From Sinorhizobium fredii (GTDB lineage Bacteria; Pseudomonadota; Alphaproteobacteria; Rhizobiales; Rhizobiaceae), in assembly GCF_002944405.1 (NCBI RefSeq), contig NZ_CP024310.1, positions 744,001-808,000 of the forward strand: a stretch of 64,000 nucleotides of DNA, given 5' to 3'. The notes beneath the pieces are model-generated. The model was not told where the DNA came from. It did no database searches and was given only the letters and a program-made list of their open reading frames with translations. Made by a program: the position numbers and the translations under genes. This document shows positions 18,191-28,557 of the stretch, one piece after another; the first letter of the stretch is position 1, and the number at the start of each line of letters is the position of its first letter.

Positions 18191-18266
18191 GTAATATCTG
18201 GACAGTAAAGCCCTCGCCCCCTAAGCTGCCGACATAAGGCTTATGCGGGAAAGTATGGGGACGAGG

Positions 18267-19166
18267 ATGGACATCGTATCCGCACTGCGAACCTTCCTCC
18301 GGGTCGCCGAGACTGGCTCGTTTTCCGCAGCCGCGGTCGACCTTAATCTGACGCAGCCGGCCGTCTCCCGGCAGGTATCGGCACTGGAAGCGCATTTGAA
18401 CACCCGCCTTCTGCACCGCACGACAAGCGCAGTCGCCCTGACGGCCGAAGGCGAGCAGATCATTCCGATGGCGCTCAAGGTGGTCGAGGCGGTGGACGCG
18501 CTCGGCGACACCACCGGTGCCGATGGAACGATGGCTTCTGGCAAGGTACGGCTCACACTACCCGCGCCGCTCGGGCTTTATGTGAGCGACCGCCTCGCGA
18601 GCCTTATTGCCGGCCATCCCGGGCTCGCCGTCGAAATGATCTTCCGAGAGGAGCCGTCGGATCTGGTCGGGGAAGGGATTGATCTCGAGGTGCGCCTGGG
18701 GCCGGTCACGGACAGCAGCCTGGTGTGCCGCCGGATCGGCTGGACGACTGCCTTCCTCGTCGCAGCGCCCACCTACCTGGAAGGCCAAACGGGACCGCAA
18801 TCGCCAGGCGATCTCACCGCCCATGAATGCATCTGCTACCGCCGGGCCGGCGACGGTCGTACCTGGTCGTTTTCCAACGGGGCGGACGAGATTGCCGTAC
18901 GGATTGCACCTCGGTTGATCGCCAACAATGCAGTGGCCGTCCATCGCGCGACGCTGGCCGGCAGCGGCCTTGCGGTGCTTTCCCATATCCTCGCTTGCCC
19001 GGACATCGAGGCGGGCAGGTTGGTGAATGTGATGCCGGAGTTCCCACCGACTCGCCTGCCGATCAATGTCGTCTATCCATCGCGCCGCAACATGCCGCTG
19101 CGCGTCAGGACCGTCCTCGACTTCCTGATCGAGGCCGTCCGCCAAGATCCGTTGATGGTGTCCTGA
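18267..19166 (+). CDS. LysR-family transcriptional regulator
   Basis: A 299-residue LysR regulator. The N-terminal winged HTH is at about 1-60 (FLRVAETGSFSAAAVDLNLTQPAVSRQVSALE). The substrate-binding domain follows at about 90-295 and resembles the subgroup that controls divergent oxidoreductase or quinone genes. It is divergent from the AhpD-like operon, the usual LysR arrangement. ATG 18267 is chosen over 18243 and 18255 by the typical N-terminal length. The inducer is unknown. Confidence 0.88.
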   Translation: MDIVSALRTFLRVAETGSFSAAAVDLNLTQPAVSRQVSALEAHLNTRLLHRTTSAVALTAEGEQIIPMALKVVEAVDALGDTTGADGTMASGKVRLTLPAPLGLYVSDRLASLIAGHPGLAVEMIFREEPSDLVGEGIDLEVRLGPVTDSSLVCRRIGWTTAFLVAAPTYLEGQTGPQSPGDLTAHECICYRRAGDGRTWSFSNGADEIAVRIAPRLIANNAVAVHRATLAGSGLAVLSHILACPDIEAGRLVNVMPEFPPTRLPINVVYPSRRNMPLRVRTVLDFLIEAVRQDPLMVS

Positions 19167-19299
19167 TTCGCCGCGTGAGTGCGGGCCTCCATCGCTGCGT
19201 CCAGGCCGAAGACGCGGCAGGGGGCAGGCCAAATGAACGGTGGGAGTGGCGCGCCACACCCACGTTTTCGTGGTCTTCGAGACAGGCTTCGACGGGGCT

Positions 19300-21072
19300 C
19301 TATTGCGCCGCGATGTCGTTCGCTGTCGGCAGGCCATCGTTCGCGCCCGCTTTGACAAGCCCTTCGCGAATGTGCTGCGTGTCGGCTTCCTGAGCGTAGT
19401 GCAAGGTGGCGAGGAAGGATTCGAGGCCAAAGTCGGGGGCGAGCGCCTGGACCTTTTTCATATGCGCAGACGCGGCAATGTCGTCGCCGAGCCAGCCGTA
19501 GCAGGCGGCAACGAAAGCGTGCTGCACGTGGTCCATTGCCGAAAGGTGCATGAATGCCTCGATTGCTTCGCCATATTGCCGGGCCGCGAAAAACGCCTTT
19601 CCGAGGTGGCTCCAGAACCGTTCCGGATGATGGGGATTGAGCCGCATTGCCTTGCGGATCCACTCGACCCCTTCTTCCGGTCGGCCGAGCCAGGTCAAGA
19701 GTTCGCCCTGCTGGACCACCACCAGATCGTAGTTGGGGTTGAGCGAAAGGGCGCGCTCCTGGTGATAGCGGGCCGCCGTCAACGCGTTGTTGTTGACGTT
19801 CACCGCCGCGAGGATGCGGTGCACGTCGGCGTCGTTGTCGTCAAGCGCCAGCGCGCGTTCGAGTTCGGCCACGATTTCGGTCCAGGTCGCGTCCTTGTCC
19901 TCGCACCAGCCGTAAACCCAGGCCTGTCCGAGAATGCAGGCCCGCCAGGCATGGGCATGCGCATAGCCGGGGTCGAGCTCGAGTGCCCTGTCTATCAGGG
20001 CTCGGGCCTGCTCATTATCCGCAATCGTGCCGCGGTGATGCAGCACCTTGGCCGTAAGCGCGCATTCATAGGCAGCCATGTTCGCCGGCTTCGTGCGGGC
20101 GAGTTGATCTCGCTGGGCCGCCTCGACACGCCCGGGCAGCGTCGCGGCTATTGCCGCCGTCACCTCATCCTGGATGGCGAATATGTCGTCCAGTCTTCGG
20201 TCGTATTTGTCGGCCCAGACATGGGCATCGTTGATCGCGTCGATGAGCTGGACCGTCACGCGCACCCTGTCGCCGATCTTGCGGACGCTGCCTTCCACCA
20301 GATATTGCGCTCCAAGCTTCTCGGCCACCTCCCGCGCGTTCACAGGCTGGTTCTTGTAGACGAAGCTCGAGTTGCGGGAGATGACGAAAAGCTCGTGGCG
20401 GCGCGACAGCTCGGTGATGATGTCCTCCGTCAGACCGTCCGCGAAAAACTCCTGTTCGGGGTCGCCGCTCATATTGTCGAAGGGCAGCACGACGATCGCG
20501 GGCTTTGAGACCGCTCGCTTCGTATCCTTCTCTTCCGGCGGGGCCGGCAGGACGGAGCCCTCGATGCCGATCCGAAAGAGATGCACGGGACGAGTGATGT
20601 TCTTCAGCGTCTTCTCGCCCAGGTCATCGAGAGAGACTTCGAGGCGGTCGGCAATCTGCGTTGCCACCGCAGCGGTGACGCAGATGCCACCCACATCGGC
20701 GAGCTGTTCGATACGGGCGGCGATGTTCACGCCATCGCCGAAGATGTCGTCGTCGTCGAAGATGATATCACCGAGATTGATGCCGATCCTGAATTCGATC
20801 CGGCGATCCTGGGGCACGTCCGAATTGCGCCGCTTCATCCGCTGCTGGATTTCCACGGCGCATTTCACCGCGTCGGTCACGCTCTGGAATTCGACCAGCA
20901 TGCCATCTCCCGTCGTTTTGATGATCCGGCCTTCGTTCTTGGCGATGGCGGGGTCGATCAATTCTATACGGTGCGTCCTGAGGCGGGCGATCGTTCCTGC
21001 TTCATCGGCTTCCATCAGCCGACTATAGCCTGCCATATCGGCCGCCAGGATTGCGGCTAGTCTCTGTTTCAT
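19300..21072 (-). CDS. Class III adenylate/guanylate cyclase with TPR C-terminal domain
   Basis: A 590-residue protein. The cyclase catalytic domain (about 1-170) has the metal Asp in AADMAGYSRLM, KTTGDGML (Lys points to ATP as substrate), the second region FGDGVNIAARIE (Asp, Asn and Arg of the active site) and LKNITRPVHLF. A TolB-like/AfsR-like linker domain follows at about 190-330 (VVLPFDNMSGDPEQEFFADGLTEDI). TPR repeats then run from about 350 to the end. Rhizobia carry many such proteins. Catalytic residues look complete. It is separated by 125 bases from the ABC operon, so it is probably independently transcribed. Confidence 0.88.
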   Translation of the reverse strand: MKQRLAAILAADMAGYSRLMEADEAGTIARLRTHRIELIDPAIAKNEGRIIKTTGDGMLVEFQSVTDAVKCAVEIQQRMKRRNSDVPQDRRIEFRIGINLGDIIFDDDDIFGDGVNIAARIEQLADVGGICVTAAVATQIADRLEVSLDDLGEKTLKNITRPVHLFRIGIEGSVLPAPPEEKDTKRAVSKPAIVVLPFDNMSGDPEQEFFADGLTEDIITELSRRHELFVISRNSSFVYKNQPVNAREVAEKLGAQYLVEGSVRKIGDRVRVTVQLIDAINDAHVWADKYDRRLDDIFAIQDEVTAAIAATLPGRVEAAQRDQLARTKPANMAAYECALTAKVLHHRGTIADNEQARALIDRALELDPGYAHAHAWRACILGQAWVYGWCEDKDATWTEIVAELERALALDDNDADVHRILAAVNVNNNALTAARYHQERALSLNPNYDLVVVQQGELLTWLGRPEEGVEWIRKAMRLNPHHPERFWSHLGKAFFAARQYGEAIEAFMHLSAMDHVQHAFVAACYGWLGDDIAASAHMKKVQALAPDFGLESFLATLHYAQEADTQHIREGLVKAGANDGLPTANDIAAQ

Positions 21073-21197
21073 CGAGTTGCCACCGATGATCTGCTCGGGG
21101 GGCGATTCTAGCGCAGCCCGGTGCGATCGGCTACCTTGAATTAGCGCCTTCTTAAGGTGCCCAGCGAAGAGCCGATCGCGAGTTGCCTGGTTGTCGC

Positions 21198-22277
<1,080 letters not shown>

Positions 22278-22297
22278 TTCCAATTCCTCCCCTGCGC

Positions 22298-23371
22298 CTA
22301 TCGCGTATTGGCGCGCCAATCGGCGTATTTCGGGCTGTCCGGGCCGATCGGCAGTGAAATCTCACGCCCGGTATCCGCCGACTGGTAGATCGCCGTCACC
22401 AGTTCCAGCGCCCGCCGAGCATCCTTCGTCGTCACCGGCAGCGGGGCCGCTCCGTTCAAATGGGCGTGGAAATGCGCCATCTGGGTGGTGAAGCGCGGCG
22501 ACACCGGCTGCCAATTGCCGATCACCTCGTCTATCTGAGATTGGACCGCCTCATTGGCCGCGATGATCTTCCAGGGATCCTTGCCCGGCGTATAGGGTTC
22601 ATGGCTGCTCTCGAAGGTGACATTCTCGAAATGCAGCCTGAGCCGGCTGATCTGCTCCTGCGACCCGAGCGTGCAGGACAGCGACACGAAGGCGCCGTTC
22701 TGCATCAGCAGGCTCGCCGAGGCGCAATCCTCGACCTCGATGTCGTTGACGCGGGTCGCGACTCGGCCGAACACCTTGGAGACCGGACCGAGGAGATGCA
22801 GCAGCATGTCATGCAAATGCAGCGCATGGGTGACCAGCACGCCGCCGAGCTCGGTCGCCCATTTGCCGCGCCAGGGGACGGAATAATATTCAGGCTTGCG
22901 CAGCCAGTACGTCTCGACCGAACCTACATAGGGCTTGCCGGCAATCCCGGCCTCGATGATACGCTTTGCCTTCTCGATGCCGTCGCCATAGCGATACTGG
23001 AAGATTGGCATCAGCACGCCCCGGGCGCGTTTTTCCGCTTCGATGATCTTGTCGACGCCGGCGAGCGAGCCGGTCAGCGGTTTCTCGCAGATGACGTGCT
23101 TGCCGGCGGCAAGCGCCGCGATCACCTGCTCGAGATGGATGCCGGGCGGCGTGCAGATGTCGACGATGTCGATCGTCTCATCGGCAAGCACGTCCTCGAA
23201 GGAGGTGGTGCGGCTCTCGATGCCGAATTCGTTGCCGAATTCGTTGAGGCGCTCTTCGTTGAGATCGCAGATCGCCTGGACGCGGAACTTGTCCGGATGC
23301 GGCAGGTAACCCTCGATCATGTGCAACCGGCCGATGCCGCAGCCGATGATGGCGACTGTCTTTACGCTCAT
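22298..23371 (-). CDS. Gfo/Idh/MocA-family oxidoreductase
   Basis: A 357-residue NAD(P)-dependent dehydrogenase. The Rossmann motif IIGCGIGRLH lies at residues 8-17, the family motif CEKPLTGS near 96 and the catalytic histidine segment GGVLVTHALHLHDMLLHLLG near 180. Family members oxidise or reduce cyclic sugars, inositols and their 1- or 3-keto forms. It lies between another Gfo/Idh gene and the ATPase in the importer operon, so it probably acts on the imported compound. Confidence 0.9.
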   Translation of the reverse strand: MSVKTVAIIGCGIGRLHMIEGYLPHPDKFRVQAICDLNEERLNEFGNEFGIESRTTSFEDVLADETIDIVDICTPPGIHLEQVIAALAAGKHVICEKPLTGSLAGVDKIIEAEKRARGVLMPIFQYRYGDGIEKAKRIIEAGIAGKPYVGSVETYWLRKPEYYSVPWRGKWATELGGVLVTHALHLHDMLLHLLGPVSKVFGRVATRVNDIEVEDCASASLLMQNGAFVSLSCTLGSQEQISRLRLHFENVTFESSHEPYTPGKDPWKIIAANEAVQSQIDEVIGNWQPVSPRFTTQMAHFHAHLNGAAPLPVTTKDARRALELVTAIYQSADTGREISLPIGPDSPKYADWRANTR

Positions 23372-23372
23372 G

Positions 23373-24389
23373 TCAGTTCTTTTCCCGGTTCTGTTCGGCG
23401 ATCGCCTGGGCGCGAAGCGCAAGTTCCATGGCCTTGAAGCAGCGTTGCTGCGGCATGGCGGTTTCGGTTCGGTCGCGGATGTCGTCGAGCAGCTGGCGGC
23501 CGAAGGGAAGCTCGACTGCCGAGCAGTCGATGTGCTCCACACCATAGCGACCTGCGAGGAAGAGGTGGTTGCCGCCTTCGCGACCGGCGAGGTCGACAGT
23601 CTTGCGCACCTCGATCGTTCCGGTCGTGCCGACGATGAAGAGCCGGCCGTCGCCCCAAGTCGGCATGCCGTCCGGGGTCAGCCAGTTCACATGGATCATG
23701 CCGGTGGCCTCGGCGGTCGAAAGATGAATGTTGCCGGTATCCTGCAGCTCGGGCTCGTCGGGGACGCTTCGGTTGTCGACGCTCGCCGAAAGGATGGCCG
23801 CGTCGTCGGCGCCGGTGAAGAACAGGAACTGCTCGCACTGATGCGAGGCGATGTCGGTGAGGATGCCGCCATATTCTGAGCGGCGGAAGAACCAGTCCGG
23901 GCGCGTATCGCGCCGCAGCCGGTGCGGTCCGAGGCCGACGAGGTGCACGACATCGCCGATGGCGCCGGCGGCGACCAGCTCGCCGGCCTTGACCGTCGCC
24001 GGGCTTTCGAAATGCTCCGAATAGAGGATCGAGTAGATCCGTCCGGTCTCCGCCTGGACCCGGCGCACCTTGGCGAGCTGCTCGAGGCTCGTCATCCCCG
24101 GCTTGTCGGTCAGCACGTCCTTACCGTGCTGCATGGCGCGGATCGCCAGTTCCGCCCGCTCGGCGGAGACCGCCGCCGTGGTGATGAGGCCGATGCTTTC
24201 ATCCTCGAGGATTTGGGGGAGCGTCGCGATGCGCGGCGCATCCTTGTAGACGCCGGCAAATTCCGCCGCCAGCGCATCGTCCGGCTCGTGGAAGCCGACG
24301 AGGCGGGCGCCGGCGCGCAGCAGGCAATTCACCTGGCCGTAGATATGATTGTGGTTGAGGCCGAAGGCGGCGAAACGCAATTCGATCAT
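23373..24389 (-). CDS. Gfo/Idh/MocA-family oxidoreductase
   Basis: A 338-residue protein of the same superfamily as its neighbour. The N terminus AAFGLNHNHIYGQ replaces the classical GxGxxG by a GLNHNHI version. TDKPGMTSLEQL occupies the EKP position, and GGILTDIASHQCEQFLFFTG carries the Asp and His expected at the active site. The changed nucleotide motif suggests altered cofactor handling. Its stop is two bases from the next start, so the two are co-translated. Confidence 0.86.
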   Translation of the reverse strand: MIELRFAAFGLNHNHIYGQVNCLLRAGARLVGFHEPDDALAAEFAGVYKDAPRIATLPQILEDESIGLITTAAVSAERAELAIRAMQHGKDVLTDKPGMTSLEQLAKVRRVQAETGRIYSILYSEHFESPATVKAGELVAAGAIGDVVHLVGLGPHRLRRDTRPDWFFRRSEYGGILTDIASHQCEQFLFFTGADDAAILSASVDNRSVPDEPELQDTGNIHLSTAEATGMIHVNWLTPDGMPTWGDGRLFIVGTTGTIEVRKTVDLAGREGGNHLFLAGRYGVEHIDCSAVELPFGRQLLDDIRDRTETAMPQQRCFKAMELALRAQAIAEQNREKN

Positions 24390-24411
24390 GATGGTCTTTG
24401 AACTCCGTCGG

Positions 24412-25299
24412 TCAGCGTTTCATGCCGGTGGTGGCGATGCCTTCGATCAGCAGGCGCTGGAAGAACAGGAAGAAGAAGAACACAGGCACCAGCGACAGCG
24501 TCGACATGGCGAAGAGGCCGCCCCAGTCGGAGGTGCTGCTCGAATCGACGAAGGTTCTTAAGCCCAGCTGGATGGTGTAGGTGTTCATGTCGTTCAGATA
24601 GATCAGCGGCCCGAAGAAATCGTCCCAGGTCCAGATGAAGGAGAAGATCGCGGCCGTCGCCAGTACGGGAAGCGACAGCGGCAGCATGATCTTCCAGTAG
24701 ATGCGCCACGGCCCGCAGCCGTCCATCATCGCCGCCTCGTCGAGCTCGCGCGGAATGCCGCGGAAGAACTGCACCATCAGGAAGATGAAGAAGGCGTCGC
24801 TCGCCAGGAACTTCGGCACGACCAGCGGCAGGATGGTGTTGACCCAGCCGAGGTCTAGGAACAGCACATATTGCGGGATGAGGGTGACGTGATAGGGGAT
24901 CATCATCGTCCCGAGCATCATCGCGAACCAGAAATTGCGGCCGGCAAAGCGCAGCCGCGCGAAGGCGTAGGCCGCAAGCGAGCAGGCGATGACATTGCCC
25001 ATCACCGTCAGAACTGCGATCACCACGGAATTCCAGGTGAACCGTCCGAAGCTGACGTCGAGCCCGAACCAGCCGCGGACATAGGAGGCAAAATCCACCG
25101 ACGAGGGCCAGAGCGTCGTCGAGGAGAAGATCTCGTCCTCCGGCCGGACCGATGCCGAGACCATCCACAAGAGCGGATAGAGCATGGCGAAGGAGGCGGC
25201 GATCAGTCCGGCATGGATGAGAACAGAACCGAGGGGGCTGCGGCGATTGGCCGTCGGCGGGGGGGGTGCGGTGATCGAGCTCATGGTCGCGTCAGTCAT
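24412..25299 (-). CDS. Sugar ABC transporter permease (MalG/UgpE type)
   Basis: A 295-residue inner-membrane protein with six predicted helices and the ATPase-contact EAA loop (DEAAMMDGCGPWRIYWKIMLP). It pairs with the permease encoded directly upstream; the two genes overlap by eight bases. Confidence 0.92.
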   Translation of the reverse strand: MTDATMSSITAPPPPTANRRSPLGSVLIHAGLIAASFAMLYPLLWMVSASVRPEDEIFSSTTLWPSSVDFASYVRGWFGLDVSFGRFTWNSVVIAVLTVMGNVIACSLAAYAFARLRFAGRNFWFAMMLGTMMIPYHVTLIPQYVLFLDLGWVNTILPLVVPKFLASDAFFIFLMVQFFRGIPRELDEAAMMDGCGPWRIYWKIMLPLSLPVLATAAIFSFIWTWDDFFGPLIYLNDMNTYTIQLGLRTFVDSSSTSDWGGLFAMSTLSLVPVFFFFLFFQRLLIEGIATTGMKR

Positions 25300-26248
25300 C
25301 GTAGTGCACCCAGTAACGAGAGGTCAGGAACGAGAAGGCCGTGAACAGTCCGATGATCAGCACGAGGATCCAGGCGAGCGCCGAGGCATAGCCCATGCGG
25401 AAGTTCCCGAAGGCCTCCTGATAGAGATAGAGCGTGTAGAACAGCGTCGAGTTGATCGGCCCGCCGGTGCCGCCGGAGATGATGAAGGCGGGGGTGAAGG
25501 CCTTGAAGGCCTCGATCGTCTGCACGACCGCGTTGAAGAAGATGACCGGGGTGAGCAGCGGCAGGGTGATCTTGTAGAACTGCCGGAACTTTGACGCTCC
25601 GTCGAGGCTTGCCGCCTCGTACATGTCGGTCGGGATCTGCCGCAGCCCGGCGAGGAAGATGATCATCGGCGAGCCGAACTGCCAGACGCTCAAGACGACG
25701 AGCGTCCAGATCGAATAGTCCGGATGCGAGATCCAGCTCGGGCCCTCGATGCCGAACTGGGCGAGCAGACTATTGATCAGGCCGTCGCCGGCAAAGAGCT
25801 GCCGCCAGAGCACGGCGATCGCCACGCTGCCGCCGAGCAGCGACGGCAGGTAGAAGATGGCGCGATAGACCGTGAGGCCCTTGACGCCGCGATCGAGAAG
25901 GATGGCGACCAAAAGCGCGAAGGCCAGCTTGAAGGGGACCGACAAGACCACATAGAGGAACGTCACCTTCAGCGAGGCCGCAAACTTCGGATCGGCCGTG
26001 GCGATGCGGACGTAATTGGCCGTCCCGACCCACTCCGGAGAGCGGATCAGGTCGAAACTGGTGAAGGAGAGATAGAGCGAGGCGACGGCAGGCCCGAGCG
26101 TCAGCCCGAAGAAGCCGACGAGCCACGGCAACAGGAACATGTAGCCGGCACCATGTCTTGTCCAGATGGCGGCGAAGCGGCCCTGTCCGGCGGGGCGCCC
26201 CCTGGCGCCCGCACCGACGGCTACGGCGGAATCCTGCACGGCAGCCAT
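25292..26248 (-). CDS. Sugar ABC transporter permease (MalF/UgpA type)
   Basis: A 318-residue protein with six helices and the EAA loop YEAASLDGASKFRQFYKITLP. The N-terminal cytoplasmic tail is rich in Ala, Gly and Arg. It is the second gene of the importer operon, beginning six bases after the binding-protein stop. Confidence 0.92.
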   Translation of the reverse strand: MAAVQDSAVAVGAGARGRPAGQGRFAAIWTRHGAGYMFLLPWLVGFFGLTLGPAVASLYLSFTSFDLIRSPEWVGTANYVRIATADPKFAASLKVTFLYVVLSVPFKLAFALLVAILLDRGVKGLTVYRAIFYLPSLLGGSVAIAVLWRQLFAGDGLINSLLAQFGIEGPSWISHPDYSIWTLVVLSVWQFGSPMIIFLAGLRQIPTDMYEAASLDGASKFRQFYKITLPLLTPVIFFNAVVQTIEAFKAFTPAFIISGGTGGPINSTLFYTLYLYQEAFGNFRMGYASALAWILVLIIGLFTAFSFLTSRYWVHYDD

Positions 26249-26253
26249 AGCCC

Positions 26254-27540
26254 TTACCCTCGCGACAGGATCTGCGTGACCTCGTTCACCAGCGTCTCGC
26301 CGCCCTGCTTCACATCGAGCTGGCCGAAGCCCACCTGTTCGGCGACGGTACGCAAGGCGAACTCGGCCTCGCCGGCGCCGCTGGGCGGAGGCGGTGGCAG
26401 GTCGCCGGCAAGTGCGCCGAGGCCGGAGACGTAGTCGAGCATGGCGCGTCCCAACTCGTCGAGTGTCGGCGCGAGCTTCTCACGCACGCCCGCCGACTCC
26501 GGTACGCCACGCTCGACGCCGAGGATTTCGGCGGCCTTGGGGTCGGTGACGAAGAAATTGACATACTTCGCGCCGAGCTCCGGGTCCTTCGTCTGGGCCG
26601 AGACCGAGAAGAACATCGACGGCTTGCGGTAGTGGCCGCCTTTGGCATCGTTGCCGATCAAGGGAAAGTTGCTGAGCGCCAGCTTGTCCTTGTTGATGCC
26701 CTGATAGGTGACGAACTGGTTGGAATGGGCATAGGAGGCGGCAGCCTTGCCGAGCGACAGCGGACTCGTCTCAGGGGTATACTGATCGAGCGCCTGGATA
26801 TCCGGCGGCACGCAGGCCTTGGCTTCGCGCATGGCCGCCCACATGGCGAACCAGTCGGCGGCATCGTTCGCGTCATAGGCGATCTTGCCGTCGGCCGTGA
26901 AGAGCGCCTTCCCACGCTGGCGCAGCCAGTTTTCCAGGAGCGGTTCAACGCCGCTGCCGTCGGCGATACCGTAGAAGCCCTTGCGCTTGCCGGCCTTGGT
27001 GATCTCGGCGCCGATCCTTGCCAGATCGTCCCAGGTGGTCGCCGGCGTCGGTAGATCGATGCCGGCTTCCTCGAAGGCGACGGTGTTGACCATCATCGCC
27101 GCCGAATTGGCGCCGAGGCTGATGCCGTAGAGCTTGCCGTCGACGCTGCCGCCCTCGATCTGCACCTTGTCGAAATCCTCGACTTTCAGCACCGAGCCGA
27201 GATAATCGTTGAGGGGCGCCAGCGCGCCGCGCCGGGCATACTCGACGATGTAGCGATAGTCCATCTGGATGATATCCGGCGCGTTGCGGCCGGCGACCTG
27301 GGTCGCAAGCCGGGGCCAGTAGTCGCTCCAGCCGAGGAACTCGCCGTTAATGGCGACGCCCGAGTTCTGTTCCTGAAAGAGCTGGTTGACCTTGTTGGTG
27401 CGGTCGGCGCGGGCCTGCGAGCCCCACCACAGCATTCTCAGCCGCGCTTCCTGAGAAAGCGCACTCGATGCCAGCATGGAATATGAAAGAAGTGCCGCCC
27501 CTCCGGCGAGCACGCTGCGTCTGGTCATGCGCATTGTCAT
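26254..27540 (-). CDS. ABC transporter sugar-binding protein (family 1, Tat-type signal)
   Basis: A 428-residue periplasmic solute-binding protein. The N terminus MTMRMTRRSVLAGGAALL carries a twin-arginine pattern (TRRSVLAG) and ends with a likely cleavage near SALSQEA. The mature part shows the family 1 fold (RMLWWGSQARADRTNKV, later PSMFFSVSAQTKDPELGAKYVNFF). ATG 27540 has a strong GGGAGGAGGAA ribosome site. It is the first gene of the importer operon, behind a TetR-type palindrome. Confidence 0.9.
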   Translation of the reverse strand: MTMRMTRRSVLAGGAALLSYSMLASSALSQEARLRMLWWGSQARADRTNKVNQLFQEQNSGVAINGEFLGWSDYWPRLATQVAGRNAPDIIQMDYRYIVEYARRGALAPLNDYLGSVLKVEDFDKVQIEGGSVDGKLYGISLGANSAAMMVNTVAFEEAGIDLPTPATTWDDLARIGAEITKAGKRKGFYGIADGSGVEPLLENWLRQRGKALFTADGKIAYDANDAADWFAMWAAMREAKACVPPDIQALDQYTPETSPLSLGKAAASYAHSNQFVTYQGINKDKLALSNFPLIGNDAKGGHYRKPSMFFSVSAQTKDPELGAKYVNFFVTDPKAAEILGVERGVPESAGVREKLAPTLDELGRAMLDYVSGLGALAGDLPPPPPSGAGEAEFALRTVAEQVGFGQLDVKQGGETLVNEVTQILSRG

Positions 27541-27614
27541 TGGTTCCTCCTCCCTCAGGAACGCCTCCACAACGTTCCGTTCCCTGGTTTCGTTACGCCG
27601 TCCTCTTGCAACAA

Positions 27615-27630
27615 ATAACTAATTGGTTAC
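27615..27630. promoter_or_regulatory. TetR-type operator copy 1 (ATAACT-AATT-GGTTAC)
   Basis: A near-perfect inverted repeat with one mismatch per arm from GTAACT-N4-AGTTAC. It lies 75 bases before the binding-protein start and 123 before the TetR start. The matching perfect copy is at 28488. Confidence 0.65.
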
Positions 27631-27752
27631 AAACTATGGACAAGCGATGAGCCTGTCAAGCAGTTGTGTGCGAAGGTATCATTATCTTGTAATATTTTTT
27701 TACAATGTCGCACCGATCGCCACGGCTGGCAAGAGGTGCCGGAGGTGGCGGA

Positions 27753-28433
27753 ATGGACAAGGTGCAGGCGGAAGGGAAAGCGAAAAAAGCAGGCGTTGGC
27801 GGCCGGGCGGAGCGGGCCGGAAGTCGCGACCCGGAGCGCACGCGCGCCTCGATCCTCGCCGCCGCGACAGTCGAGTTCGCCGAGAACGGCATCGGCGGCG
27901 CCCGGGTCGATGCGATTGCCGAGCGGGCCGGCACCAACAAGCGCATGCTCTATCACTATTTCGGCGACAAGGAGCAGCTCTACCTTGCCGTTCTGGAAGA
28001 GGCCTATATCGGCATCCGTACGGCCGAAAGATCGTTGAACTTGAGCGACTTGGCACCGGAGCAGGGGGTGGCGGAGCTTGCCATGTTCACCTGGAAATAC
28101 TTCCGGGAGCACCCGGAGTTTTTGAGCCTTCTCGGCACCGAGAACCTGCACGGTGCCCGCTGGCTGCGCCAGTCGACGCGACTCAAGGAACTGCATTCGC
28201 ATTTCATCGACAAGCTCGCCGACCTGCTCGATCGCGGCAAGGCGAAGGGTCTGTTCCGCGTCGATGCCGATCCGTTGAACGTCTATCTGACGATTGCCGC
28301 GCTCGGCTATTTCTATCTCTCCAACCGGCACACGCTGTCGACGATTTTTGGCCGGGACCTCATGGAGGAGGCCAATCTCGAGGACTGGAGACGTCACATC
28401 GTCCAGGTGACTCTGGCCTCCATTCGCCGCTGA
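27753..28433 (+). CDS. TetR-family transcriptional regulator
   Basis: A 226-residue regulator. A basic N-terminal extension (about 1-25) is followed by the TetR HTH (about 27-75: ILAAATVEFAENGIGGARVDAIAERAGTNKRMLYHYFGDKEQL) and an all-helical ligand domain. It sits between the importer operon and the catabolic operon, and the same palindrome occurs in front of both. ATG 27753 follows GAGGTGGCGGA; an upstream start at 27705 is less likely. The probable role is repression of both operons until substrate arrives. Confidence 0.88.
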   Translation: MDKVQAEGKAKKAGVGGRAERAGSRDPERTRASILAAATVEFAENGIGGARVDAIAERAGTNKRMLYHYFGDKEQLYLAVLEEAYIGIRTAERSLNLSDLAPEQGVAELAMFTWKYFREHPEFLSLLGTENLHGARWLRQSTRLKELHSHFIDKLADLLDRGKAKGLFRVDADPLNVYLTIAALGYFYLSNRHTLSTIFGRDLMEEANLEDWRRHIVQVTLASIRR

Positions 28434-28487
28434 ATTGCAGTCCTGTCGTTTTTAATGTTGACAAGTGGGATTTTTCTCTGCCACAAA

Positions 28488-28503
28488 GTAACTGTTTAGT
28501 TAC
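28488..28503. promoter_or_regulatory. TetR-type operator copy 2 (GTAACT-GTTT-AGTTAC)
   Basis: A perfect 6-bp inverted repeat with a 4-bp spacer, 55 bases before the first gene of the catabolic operon (28558). Confidence 0.68.
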
Positions 28504-28557
28504 TGGCTTTGGGAGGGCTGGTCCACTCCCACGAGGCCTGTCAGGGAGGGAAGCCGC

